This document shows positions 32,005 through 40,110 of a DNA stretch of 64,000 nucleotides, piece by piece (position 1 is the stretch's first letter; the number at the start of each line of letters is the position of its first letter). The stretch is from Faecalibacterium duncaniae. GTDB lineage: Bacteria > Bacillota > Clostridia > Oscillospirales > Ruminococcaceae. The notes below the pieces were generated by a model, which was not told the DNA's origin, did no database searches, and worked only from the letters and a program-made list of their open reading frames with translations. The translations under genes were made by a program, and so were the position numbers. Location of the stretch: contig NZ_CP048437.1 in assembly GCF_010509575.1 (NCBI RefSeq), forward strand, positions 744,001 to 808,000. The letters run 5' to 3'.

Positions 32005-32829
32005 TCAGCGGGAAAGGCCGCTGACCCCACTGGCAATGACACCGCCGTCCATGACGATGTCCGTGCCGGTGAGATAACCGAGCCGTTCGTCCAGCAACAG
32101 GGCATACAGCGCGGCAATCTCTTCTGGTTTGCCGTTCCGCTTGAGAGCGGAATGGGCGGTAAAGGTCTGGGCTTCGGCGCTTTCCAGTTGGCCCATGGGG
32201 GTATCAAAGTTGCCGGGGGTCACACTGAGGCAGCGCACCCCTTTGGCACCAAAGCGGGCGGCATCGGTTTTGGCAAACCAGATGACGAAATGCTTGCTGA
32301 TGGAATAGGCCACACCGGTGCGGGCGTTTTTGGGCATCAGGTTGATGCGAGCCATCATCTTTTTCAAAAATTTTTCCCGGTCGGTACGGGCGAGGGGATA
32401 GACCCGCTTTGGCATGATGAAGGAAGGCGAGAGATAAGCACTCATGCTGGAAGTATCGATGACACAGCCGCCCGGGGCCATGACCGGGTAAAAGGCATCA
32501 TTGATGTTGACTGTGCCCAGCGCGTTGGCGCGCAGGATGGCTTCCGGGCTGCCCATGTGGGGGCTCATGCCAGCAATGTGGAGCAGAGCTTTCACCTGCC
32601 CACGTTCCACGGCGTGCCGTGCCAGCTTTTCGCAGCTGGAACGGTCAGAGAGGTCGCAGGCAAAGGCTTCGGCTTCGTGTCCGGCTTCGGTCAGCTCGGC
32701 CACGGCGCTTTCCAGTTTTGCGGCAGTGCGGCCTACCAAAATCACATGATATCCGGCTTCACAGACCAGCTTGGCCGTGGCGCGGCCCATGCCGCTGCCG
32801 CCGCCGGTAATCACACAGACAGGTTTCAT
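32005..32829 (-). CDS. Short-chain dehydrogenase/reductase
   Basis: A 274-residue classical SDR. Cofactor loop TGGGSGMGRATA (about 8-19; an Arg in VGRTAAK after beta-2 suggests NADP), NAG-equivalent HIAGMS (about 86), catalytic Ser about 127 (DTSSMSAY) and the YSISK motif (about 174-178). It has an insertion before the YxxxK motif (about 130-170), unlike the shortest family members, and a normal C-terminal end (GTDIVMDGG). Substrate unknown. Its Shine-Dalgarno GAGGAGGT overlaps the end of the epimerase gene, 11 nt upstream. Confidence 0.9.
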   Translation of the reverse strand: MKPVCVITGGGSGMGRATAKLVCEAGYHVILVGRTAAKLESAVAELTEAGHEAEAFACDLSDRSSCEKLARHAVERGQVKALLHIAGMSPHMGSPEAILRANALGTVNINDAFYPVMAPGGCVIDTSSMSAYLSPSFIMPKRVYPLARTDREKFLKKMMARINLMPKNARTGVAYSISKHFVIWFAKTDAARFGAKGVRCLSVTPGNFDTPMGQLESAEAQTFTAHSALKRNGKPEEIAALYALLLDERLGYLTGTDIVMDGGVIASGVSGLSR

Positions 32830-32840
32830 GGTGTACCTCC

Positions 32841-33863
32841 TCAGTGGATCTTGCCGGTGGCTTTGAGCCAGGCAGCGGTGTCGTGGAGTGTTTCGGCGTA
32901 GGGACGGGGTGCAAAGCCCAGCTCGTTCCGTGCTTTGGAGCAGTCAAAGCAGTTGTTCCGTTCCAGATTGTAGACGGCGAACTCCGTCAGAACCGGCTTT
33001 GTGCCCTTTTTTGCGGCCGATTTTTCCATCTGCTTTGCGGCAAGGTGGGCGAAGGAAAGGGGAAGGTAGAACTTGCAGCCCTTGCAGCCGGTATCCTCTT
33101 TAAGCATCCGGCACATTTCCTTCAGGGTGACTTCATCATTGCTCAGGATGTAGCATTCACCTTTGCGGCCCTTGTCGGCGGCGGCAATGGTGCCTGCGGC
33201 CAGGTCACGCACATCCACCATGTTGAAGCTGCCCGCCATGCCGATGGGCATTTCACCGTTCAGGATCTGGGTCAGGGTGCGGGTGGTCTGGCCGATGGCC
33301 GGGTCGTTGGGGCCGATGATGCCGCTGGGGTGGACAACGCAGACGTTCAGGCCAGCGTGGGCGGCATCCAGTACCTTCTGGGTGGCCATGGCCTTGCTGC
33401 GGCTGTACCAGCCTACCACCTTTTCCTCTTCATAGGGGACGAACTGATTCACTTCCCGGATGGGCTGCCCGGCGGGCAGCTCAGGAATAGCACCGGTGGA
33501 GGAAACGTACACGAACTTCCTGCATTCCGGGTGGTGCTTGGCGGCGGCAAGCATATTCTCGGTGCCGCCCACATTGACGGCAATTAGCTTCTCGCTGTAA
33601 CCCGGGTCGATGGTGACCGTGCTGGCACAGTGGATGCAGACGCTCTGGCTGCCCTCGGGGATGTTGAAGAAAGCTTCACAGTCCTCTGCGCTGCACAGAT
33701 CGCCCTCAAAAACCTCGACCTCAGCAGGCAGATACTTGCGGGCAGGATCCCCCTTGAGGACGAAGGCCCGGATGTGCTCCCCCCGTTCGATCAGCTGAGT
33801 GCAGATGTTGATGCCCAGGAAACCGGCCGCGCCGGTCAACAGATAAGTGGTGTTGATGTTCAT
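32841..33863 (-). CDS. Extended SDR (NAD-dependent epimerase/dehydratase family)
   Basis: A 340-residue Rossmann protein with TYLLTGAAGFLGINICTQLI at the N-terminus, DLCSAEDC (adenine pocket), VYVSSTGAIPE (about 122) and the catalytic YSRSK (about 152-156). The closest well-known types are dihydroflavonol-4-reductase-like or 3-beta-hydroxysteroid dehydrogenase-like enzymes, so a hydroxyl/keto oxidoreductase is more likely than a sugar epimerase. Start ATG 33863 is favoured over ATG 33869 because GGAGG sits 8 nt rather than 2 nt upstream. Middle gene of a three-gene unit. Confidence 0.88.
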   Translation of the reverse strand: MNINTTYLLTGAAGFLGINICTQLIERGEHIRAFVLKGDPARKYLPAEVEVFEGDLCSAEDCEAFFNIPEGSQSVCIHCASTVTIDPGYSEKLIAVNVGGTENMLAAAKHHPECRKFVYVSSTGAIPELPAGQPIREVNQFVPYEEEKVVGWYSRSKAMATQKVLDAAHAGLNVCVVHPSGIIGPNDPAIGQTTRTLTQILNGEMPIGMAGSFNMVDVRDLAAGTIAAADKGRKGECYILSNDEVTLKEMCRMLKEDTGCKGCKFYLPLSFAHLAAKQMEKSAAKKGTKPVLTEFAVYNLERNNCFDCSKARNELGFAPRPYAETLHDTAAWLKATGKIH

Positions 33864-33905
33864 ATTCATTTCCTCCCGCTTTTCTCTCAAAGTGTACGAT
33901 ACGGT

Positions 33906-34148
33906 TTACAGCATTGCGGCCAGACCCAGACCCATGCTGTCGAACCCCTCAGAGACAGCCAGATAGGCATCCATCGTGTCCTCGTCGATACGGACGGGAG
34001 AAGAGGTGTTCCGGTTTTTGAAGCTGTTCAGAGTGGCAGCGAGTGCCAGACCGATGCCGTAGTTTGCACCGCCCTCAGTCAGGGTGTAGTAAGCGTCCAG
34101 CGCGGTCTCGTCCAGGGTGGAAGCGGTCATGTTCTTGCGGTTCATCAT
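33906..34148 (-). CDS. Unknown 80-residue protein with an internal duplication
   Basis: Not recognised. It consists of two related units of about 28 residues: LDETALDAYYTLTEGGANYG plus IGLALAATL (about 12-40), and IDEDTMDAYLAVSEGFDSMG plus LGLAAML (about 54-80). Each has an acidic start, a DAY-hydrophobic-x-x-EG core and a glycine/alanine/leucine tail. There is no signal peptide or clear membrane span. ATG 34148 follows CGGAGGA with good spacing. It is the first gene before two SDR enzymes and divergent from a two-component system. Confidence 0.75.
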   Translation of the reverse strand: MMNRKNMTASTLDETALDAYYTLTEGGANYGIGLALAATLNSFKNRNTSSPVRIDEDTMDAYLAVSEGFDSMGLGLAAML

Positions 34149-34240
34149 GGTAAGTGTCCTCCGTTTTATGTTTGAATGTTTGTTGTTTGTTCTGTTGTGG
34201 AGCTCCGTGCTCCCTTGCGATGGCTAAAGGATACCCGACC

Positions 34241-34298
34241 AAGGTAAACGCAAGGTGAATATTTCTGTTTATCTTTTGTTTATCTTTGGGTGTATAAT
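34241..34298 (+). promoter_or_regulatory. Promoter and 11-bp direct-repeat operator of the two-component system
   Basis: -10 TATAAT at 34293-34298 with no good -35. Instead, TGTTTATCTT occurs at 34266-34275 and again at 34277-34286, and AAGGTAAAC/AAGGTGAAT at 34241 and 34252. Both pairs have an 11-bp period, typical of OmpR/PhoB-type response regulators, so positive autoregulation is likely. Confidence 0.6.
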
Positions 34299-34330
34299 AG
34301 AGCCATACCATAGAAAGTGAGGAGAACGCC

Positions 34331-35005
34331 ATGCTGAAAATTCTGGTTGCGGAAGATGACGTGAGCACCAACAAGCTGCTCTGCGCCATCTTAAAGATCA
34401 ACGGCTATGAAGCGATCCCGGCCTTCAACGGCGAAGCGGCGCTGGACATCATCGACCACCAGCACATTGACCTGCTGCTGTGCGATGTGATGATGCCTAA
34501 AATGGATGGCTTTGCCCTGACCCAGGCCATCCGGGACGGCGGCAGCATGATGCCCATCCTGATGCTGACGGCCAAGGCCCTGCCCGAGGACAAGCACACC
34601 GGTTTTCTGGTGGGTACGGACGACTATATGACCAAGCCGCCGGATAAGACCGAGCTGCTGCTCCGCATCAAGGCTCTGCTCCGCCGGGCCCGCATCGTGG
34701 ATGAGCATAAGATCACGGTGGGGGATGTGGTGGTGGATATGGACAGCCGCACCGTGCGGCGGGGGATGGAGGTGCAGACCCTGCCGCCCAAGGAGTTTGA
34801 GCTGCTGTACAAGCTGCTGGCCTACCCGGAACGGACCTTTACCCGGATGGAATTGCTGGACGAGATCTGGGGCATCGACAGCGAGAGCGATGACAAGACC
34901 GTGAATGTCCACATCAACCGCCTGCGCAACCGTTTTTATGATTGGCCGGAGTTTGAGATCCAGACCGTGCGGGGCCTTGGCTACCGGGCCGTGAAGAAAG
35001 TGTGA
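34331..35005 (+). CDS. OmpR/PhoB-family response regulator
   Basis: A 224-residue DNA-binding regulator. Receiver domain (1-115) with acidic pocket EDD (about 8-10), phospho-acceptor Asp about 52 (LLLCDVMMPKMDG), LTA (about 80) and the KPP lysine (about 102). The C-terminal winged helix (about 128-222) has PPKEFELLYKLLAYPERTFT, then DKTVNVHINRLRNRF and TVRGLGYR. ATG 34331 follows GAGGAG. It overlaps functionally with the kinase 4 nt downstream; the signal is unknown. Confidence 0.95.
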   Translation: MLKILVAEDDVSTNKLLCAILKINGYEAIPAFNGEAALDIIDHQHIDLLLCDVMMPKMDGFALTQAIRDGGSMMPILMLTAKALPEDKHTGFLVGTDDYMTKPPDKTELLLRIKALLRRARIVDEHKITVGDVVVDMDSRTVRRGMEVQTLPPKEFELLYKLLAYPERTFTRMELLDEIWGIDSESDDKTVNVHINRLRNRFYDWPEFEIQTVRGLGYRAVKKV

Positions 35006-35009
35006 CCCA

Positions 35010-36080
35010 ATGAAAAACGCATTCAACCGGCTGCGCAGCGGCATGGAGACCCTGAACCTGACCATGCTTCTGATCCTGAACCTCTTTTTCATGGTCTTTC
35101 TGCTGCTGGCCGTCTGCACCGTGCTGGTCCTGGCCGGTGTGGACGAGGGATTTTTCTATCACGATGGACAGGTCGAGCTCGGTGGTGCACTGGCCTTTGT
35201 CTATACCGTCTGCATCCTGATCGCTGTGAGCATGGTGGTGATGATACGGATGGTCTTTATCCACCCATTGCAGCGGAACATTGAGGCTATGAAAAAATTG
35301 GCAAACGGGGACTTTGCCGTGCGTGTAAATCACGCGGAACACGGCTATGTGCCCCGGGAGATGGTCGAGTTTGAGCAGAGCTTCAACAAGGCAGCGGAGG
35401 AGCTGGGCGGCACTGAAATTCTGCGGAAGGATTTTATCAACAACTTCTCCCATGAATTCAAAACGCCCATCGTCAGCATCAGCGGCTTTGCCGACCTGCT
35501 GCTGGAGGAGCAGCTGCCGCCCGAGGATCAGAAGGAATACCTGACCATCATCCGGGACGAGAGCAGGCGGCTGGCCGACTTGGCAACGAATATCCTGACC
35601 CTGAACCGGGTGGAGAGCCAGACGATCCTGACCGACAAAGCGTGCTTCTCCCTGGATGAGCAGCTGCGCCAGAGCGTGCTTGTGACCCAGCAGAAGTGGC
35701 GGCAGAAGGAGCTGGATTTTGATGCCGACCTTGTCCCGGCAGAGTACACCGGCAGCGAGGGGCTGCTGAAAGAAGTCTGGCTCAACCTGCTGGACAACGC
35801 CGCCAAGTTCAGCCCTGAGGGCGGCACCGTGGCCGTGAACCTGCGCAAAGCAAAAAGCGCCCTGATGGTCTCGGTGACCGATCAGGGCGAGGGGATGAGC
35901 GCCGACACGCAGGCGCACATCTTTGAACAATTCTATCAGGGCGACACCAGCCACACCACTCAGGGCAACGGTCTGGGCCTTGCCATGGTGAAAAAGGTGC
36001 TGGAGCTCCACGGCGGCAGTATCCAGGTGAACAGTGCCCCCGGGCAGGGCAGCTGCTTTACCGTGACATTACCCATATAA
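35010..36080 (+). CDS. Sensor histidine kinase
   Basis: A 356-residue membrane kinase. Two transmembrane segments (TMLLILNLFFMVFLLLAVCT, about 18-37, and FVYTVCILIAVSMVVMIRMV, about 63-82) flank a short extracytoplasmic loop of about 25 residues, so it probably senses within or near the membrane. HAMP linker, HisKA with the phospho-His about 148 (NNFSHEFKTPIVSISGFADL), N box (WLNLLDNAAKFSPEGG) and G boxes (DQGEGM; GNGLGLAMVKK). Partner of the upstream regulator. Confidence 0.95.
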   Translation: MKNAFNRLRSGMETLNLTMLLILNLFFMVFLLLAVCTVLVLAGVDEGFFYHDGQVELGGALAFVYTVCILIAVSMVVMIRMVFIHPLQRNIEAMKKLANGDFAVRVNHAEHGYVPREMVEFEQSFNKAAEELGGTEILRKDFINNFSHEFKTPIVSISGFADLLLEEQLPPEDQKEYLTIIRDESRRLADLATNILTLNRVESQTILTDKACFSLDEQLRQSVLVTQQKWRQKELDFDADLVPAEYTGSEGLLKEVWLNLLDNAAKFSPEGGTVAVNLRKAKSALMVSVTDQGEGMSADTQAHIFEQFYQGDTSHTTQGNGLGLAMVKKVLELHGGSIQVNSAPGQGSCFTVTLPI

Positions 36081-36084
36081 ACGA

Positions 36085-36113
36085 AAAAGAGGCGCTGAAA
36101 AGCGTCTCTTTTT
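36085..36113. terminator. Terminator between the kinase and ruvX
   Basis: AAAGAGGCGC pairs with GCGTCTCTTT (one G-T pair) around TGAAAA, with T on the plus side and A-run (T on minus) on the other. Confidence 0.8.
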
Positions 36114-36122
36114 GCTTCCGGT

Positions 36123-36554
36123 TCAAATTTCGCCGGGGTGCTCTTTGCGCCAGGCGAGGTAATCTTCCAAAATGACCGTGGCGCTGACGGAATCCAGAAT
36201 GGCCTTGCGGTGGGCACCAAAAGTCCCCACCTCGTCCAGGATATCGGCGGCTTCACAGGTGGACTGCCGCTCGTCCCACATCCGCACGGGCAGGCCGCTC
36301 CAGATCTGCAGGGTCTTGCCCAGCTTGCGGCTCTTCTCGGCGCGCTCGCCCTCGGTGCCGTCCATGTTGAGCGGCAGACCCACCACAATGAGCTCTGCCT
36401 TCTGCTCCTGGGCAATGCGGCAGACCTCGGCGGCCACCTTGGGCCGGGCCTTCAGGGTGATCTGCGGGGTGATGGGCGTGGTCAGGAACTCGGTGGGGTC
36501 GCAGACCGCAAGCCCCGTGCGGCTGGCACCGTAATCAACTGCTAGAATCTTCAT
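36123..36554 (-). CDS. ruvX: RuvX/YqgF family Holliday junction resolvase-like nuclease
   Basis: A 143-residue RNase H-fold protein involved in 16S rRNA 5'-end processing and possibly Holliday junction resolution. N-terminal ILAVDYGASRTGLAVCDPTE (about 3-22), the VVGLPLNMDGTEGERA block (about 57-72), and DERQST (about 94), where DERLTT/DERLST is usual. The catalytic Asp at the end (LDSVSATVILEDYL) is conserved. ATG 36554 follows AGGAGG. Confidence 0.93.
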   Translation of the reverse strand: MKILAVDYGASRTGLAVCDPTEFLTTPITPQITLKARPKVAAEVCRIAQEQKAELIVVGLPLNMDGTEGERAEKSRKLGKTLQIWSGLPVRMWDERQSTCEAADILDEVGTFGAHRKAILDSVSATVILEDYLAWRKEHPGEI

Positions 36555-36589
36555 GGGGAAGTGCCCCTCCTGTTTTGCTGTTTTTCCTC

Positions 36590-36618
36590 AGTTTACCACA
36601 GAATAGATTTTTCTTCAA
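36590..36618 (-). promoter_or_regulatory. Promoter of ruvX
   Basis: Minus strand TTGAAG (36618-36613), 17-bp spacer, TAAACT (36595-36590). A plus-strand TACAAT at 36627-36632 may serve addBA but has no good -35. Confidence 0.65.
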
Positions 36619-36671
36619 TTTTGCGGTACAATAAACTCAATTATTATCCATTGCGCAGGGCTGACCCGATA

Positions 36672-36729
36672 TGCCAAAGGCTCTCCCTTCGGGAGAGCTG
36701 GCAAAGCCGCAGGCTTTGACTGAGAGGGT
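36672..36729. repeat. Palindromic repeat copy in the addBA leader, reverse orientation
   Basis: TGCCAAAGGCTCTCCCTTCG..GCTTTGACTGAGAGGG, 28 bp upstream of the addB start. Confidence 0.85.
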
Positions 36730-36756
36730 GAGCTCGTTATAGAAAGTGAGAAAACA

Positions 36757-39700
36757 ATGTTACAGCTACTTCTGGGCGGCTCCGGCAGCGGAAAAACAAC
36801 GCTGTTGTACCAGCGCATCCGCGCCCGGGCCGAAAAAGGGGAAAAAAGCATCCTGCTGGTGCCGGAACAATTCACTTCCAGCACCGAGGGCCGCATCTAC
36901 CGTGAGCTGGGGGATGCCCTGTCCGGCATGGTGGAGAGTTTTTCTTTTACCAGTCTGGCAGAAAAGATCCTTTCCACCGAGGGCGGCGCGGCGGTGCAGA
37001 CCCTCTCTGACGCAGGCCGTGCCGTGCTGGTGCGCCGGGCGCTGGAGGAGCTGCAGGACAATGTCCACTATTATCACCGCCACCGGCGCAGTGCGGCCTT
37101 TTGCCAGATGGCGGCTCAGACCATCGACGAGCTGAAGAGTGCGGGCCTTTCCGGCCGGCAGCTGGCACAGCTGGCCGGTGCCTGCGGAGCCGAGAGCGGT
37201 AAGCTCAGTGAGCTGGCCCTCATCTTTCAGGGCTACGAGACCCTGCTGGCCCGCAGCGGCATGGACCCCTCTGACCGGCTGGAGCTGGCCGGAGCCCGGC
37301 TGGAGGAAGCACTGGCCCGGCACAGCCTGCCGGAGTTTCTGCGGGACCGGGCGGTGTTCATTGATGAGTTCGATACCTTCAACGCGCCCAAAAAGCGGCT
37401 GCTGGGGGCCATGCTGGCGGCACTGCCCAGCGTAACGGTGGCCCTCTGCGATGACGGTGCCCCCCTGCTGCCCGGTGACCTGAGCCTGTTCTCCGGGGCC
37501 AAGCAGGTGGCGGCGCAGCTGCGCCAGCTGGCCCGGAAAAATGGGGCGGAGGTGGCCGTTCCGCAGCTTTTGCGCAAGGATCTGCGCCACCGGAACGCCC
37601 CGGGCCTTGCCGCAGTGGCAGAGCTGCTGGAAACCGGCAGCTGCACCGCGGATGCCCCGGCGGGCGAGGTGCGGCTCTTTGCCGCGCCCAGCCGGGAGGA
37701 GGAGGCCCGTGCCGCTGCCGGTGCCGTCCGGCGGCTGATGCGGCAGGGCGTGCGGTGCGGAAAGATCGCTGTGGTCTGCCGCGATATCGCCAAGTATCGT
37801 GCCGCTGTCCGGTATGAATTCCGGATGGCGGAGATCCCCCTGTACTGCGATGAACCCACCACCCCGGAATTCAGCGCCCCGGCCACGGCGGTGCGGGCCC
37901 TGCTGGAGATCGCCCGGGGAGCCGACCTGACCGAGAACCTGACCACCCTTGCCAAGACCGGCCTGTGTGCCCTGAGCGAGGAGCAGGTCTGCGCGCTGGA
38001 AAACTATGCCTACACCTGGGCCCCCACGGCGGCGGCCTGGCGGGAGAAGTTCGAGCGCAGCCCCAAGGGCTTTGGGGAACAGGAGCTGACCGAAGAGGAC
38101 CTCCGCAACCGGGAGCGGGCAGAACATGCCCGTGCCCTGCTCGTGGGGGCGGTGGATGCATTCCGGGCCAAGGTGCGCGGGGTCAACGCCGAGGCCATCA
38201 GCCGGGCGGCGTATTTCTGCCTGAAAACGCTGGGGGCTGAGGAACAGCAGGCCGCTCAGGTAAAAGCCATCCGCGCGGACCGGGGCATCCCGGCGGCGGA
38301 GGAAGCCGCCCGGGAGTGGAACGTGGTCATGGGGCTGCTGAACGAGATGGCCCATCTGCTGGGGGAGCAGACCGTGACCGTGGCCGAATACGAGGACCTG
38401 TTCGGGCTGCTGCTCCGCTCGTCCGACCTGGGGCACATTCCCCAGACCCTGGACGCGGTGGTGCTGGCCAGCGCAGGCAAGATGCGTCTGGACGCGCCGG
38501 ACTATGTGTTTGTGCTGGGGCTGGCCGAGGGGGAATTCCCGGCCGCGCCCGGCGAGGTGGGTCTGCTGACCCACGCTGACCGCGATGCCCTGATGGCGCA
38601 GGAGATCGACCTGCCCGACTGCTTTGAAAACCGTGTGGTGCGTGAGCAGGTCTGCTTCTACAAGGCCCTGACCGCTCCTGCAAAGGGGCTGTGGCTCAGC
38701 TGGCCCAAGGGGCAGGGGCAGACCCTCTGCGCTGCGCTGGAACCCCTCGTGGAAGCACTGGCCCCCGCTGCCCCGGAGCTGGAACTGACGGACCTTGCGG
38801 CCACCCCTGCAGATGGACTGGACTGTCTGGGCGGCGGCTGGCCCCTGACGGAGACCGAGCGTGCCAGCCTGACAGAGGCCCTGCACAACCCCGGCGAGAC
38901 CGAGCCGCAGGGCCTTGCCCTGCTGCGCCGGATGGCCGACACTGCCCCCCGGCAGGTGCATGACCTGCCTGCGCTGGAAGCGCTGCTGGGGCGGAAGCTG
39001 CGCATTTCGCCCAGCCAGCTGGAAAAATATTATACCTGCCGTTACGGCTACTTTTTGCAGTATGTGCTGGGGCTCAGGCCCCGCCGCCGGGCCGAGCTTT
39101 CCGCCGACCAGAGCGGTACCCTGATGCACTGGGTGCTGCAGATGGCGCTGGACCCTCACCCCGGCCCGGACAACCCCATGGCGGCGCTGGAGCCCTTTAT
39201 GGAGCTGGACGATGAGGCTATGGCGAGCCTTGCCGCGCTGCTGGTGGACGAGTACGCCAAACGCTATCTGCCCGAGGATACCGCCCGCTTTGCCTATCTG
39301 CTCTCCCGCCTGAAAAAGAGCATGACGAGCCTGCTGCTCTACCTGCGGGATGAGCAGCGGCAGTCCAGCTTCAAGCCCGTGGCCTGTGAGCTGAAGATCG
39401 GCCGGGGCGAGGATGCCGTGCCTGCCCAGGTGTATCACCTGTCGGACGGGCGCACCGTCCAGCTGGTGGGCACCGTGGACCGTGCCGACGAGTGGGTGGA
39501 GGAGGACGGCACCCGCTGGGTGCGGGTGGTGGACTACAAGACCGGCACCAAAAAGCTGGACCTGAAGGAGGTCTACTGCGGTCTGGACTGCCAGATGCTG
39601 CTCTACCTGTTCAGCCTGACCCGGGATAAAAGCGGCCGCTTTACGGGGGCGGAACCGGCGGGTGTGCTCTACCTGCTGGCCGACCCGGCCCCTGAGACCA

Positions 39701-40110
39701 CCACCCGCGAAAAGGCGGCCCACAGTGTGGAATACAAACTGGACGGTCTGGTGCGGGACGAGCAGAAGCTGTTCGATGCCATGGATGCCGACGAGACCGG
39801 AAGATACCTGCCCTTCTCCTATTACAAAGGCGCGCCCAGCCCCTACCAGAAGGACAAGCGGGCAGACATCGCCAAGCTGAACCGCATCCAGCTGCATCTG
39901 GATGATCTTGTGACCCGGATGGGCCAGCAGCTCTATGAGGGGCAGATCGCCGCCGAGCCGCTGGTCGCGGGCCGGAGTCCCTGCCAGTGGTGTGATTACG
40001 GATTTGTCTGCTGCCACGAGACCGGCATCGGGGAGCGGGCGCTGGAGGCCCCCGCAAAGCCCTTTGAGGCTCCCGGGCAGCCCGAAGAGGGAGAGGAGGA
40101 ACAGGCATGA
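36757..40110 (+). CDS. addB: ATP-dependent helicase/deoxyribonuclease subunit B
   Basis: An 1117-residue subunit of the AddAB complex that resects double-strand breaks and loads RecA after Chi-like sites. Walker A LLGGSGSGKTTLLYQRI (about 5-21), inactivated helicase-like middle, and a C-terminal RecB-type nuclease with VVDYKTGTKKLDL (about 926). The four Cys of the iron-sulphur cluster are visible: YYTCRYGYF (about 763) and CQWCDYGFVC (about 1077-1086). ATG 36757 follows AGTGAG. Its stop overlaps the addA start (ATGA). Confidence 0.95.
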   Translation: MLQLLLGGSGSGKTTLLYQRIRARAEKGEKSILLVPEQFTSSTEGRIYRELGDALSGMVESFSFTSLAEKILSTEGGAAVQTLSDAGRAVLVRRALEELQDNVHYYHRHRRSAAFCQMAAQTIDELKSAGLSGRQLAQLAGACGAESGKLSELALIFQGYETLLARSGMDPSDRLELAGARLEEALARHSLPEFLRDRAVFIDEFDTFNAPKKRLLGAMLAALPSVTVALCDDGAPLLPGDLSLFSGAKQVAAQLRQLARKNGAEVAVPQLLRKDLRHRNAPGLAAVAELLETGSCTADAPAGEVRLFAAPSREEEARAAAGAVRRLMRQGVRCGKIAVVCRDIAKYRAAVRYEFRMAEIPLYCDEPTTPEFSAPATAVRALLEIARGADLTENLTTLAKTGLCALSEEQVCALENYAYTWAPTAAAWREKFERSPKGFGEQELTEEDLRNRERAEHARALLVGAVDAFRAKVRGVNAEAISRAAYFCLKTLGAEEQQAAQVKAIRADRGIPAAEEAAREWNVVMGLLNEMAHLLGEQTVTVAEYEDLFGLLLRSSDLGHIPQTLDAVVLASAGKMRLDAPDYVFVLGLAEGEFPAAPGEVGLLTHADRDALMAQEIDLPDCFENRVVREQVCFYKALTAPAKGLWLSWPKGQGQTLCAALEPLVEALAPAAPELELTDLAATPADGLDCLGGGWPLTETERASLTEALHNPGETEPQGLALLRRMADTAPRQVHDLPALEALLGRKLRISPSQLEKYYTCRYGYFLQYVLGLRPRRRAELSADQSGTLMHWVLQMALDPHPGPDNPMAALEPFMELDDEAMASLAALLVDEYAKRYLPEDTARFAYLLSRLKKSMTSLLLYLRDEQRQSSFKPVACELKIGRGEDAVPAQVYHLSDGRTVQLVGTVDRADEWVEEDGTRWVRVVDYKTGTKKLDLKEVYCGLDCQMLLYLFSLTRDKSGRFTGAEPAGVLYLLADPAPETTTREKAAHSVEYKLDGLVRDEQKLFDAMDADETGRYLPFSYYKGAPSPYQKDKRADIAKLNRIQLHLDDLVTRMGQQLYEGQIAAEPLVAGRSPCQWCDYGFVCCHETGIGERALEAPAKPFEAPGQPEEGEEEQA

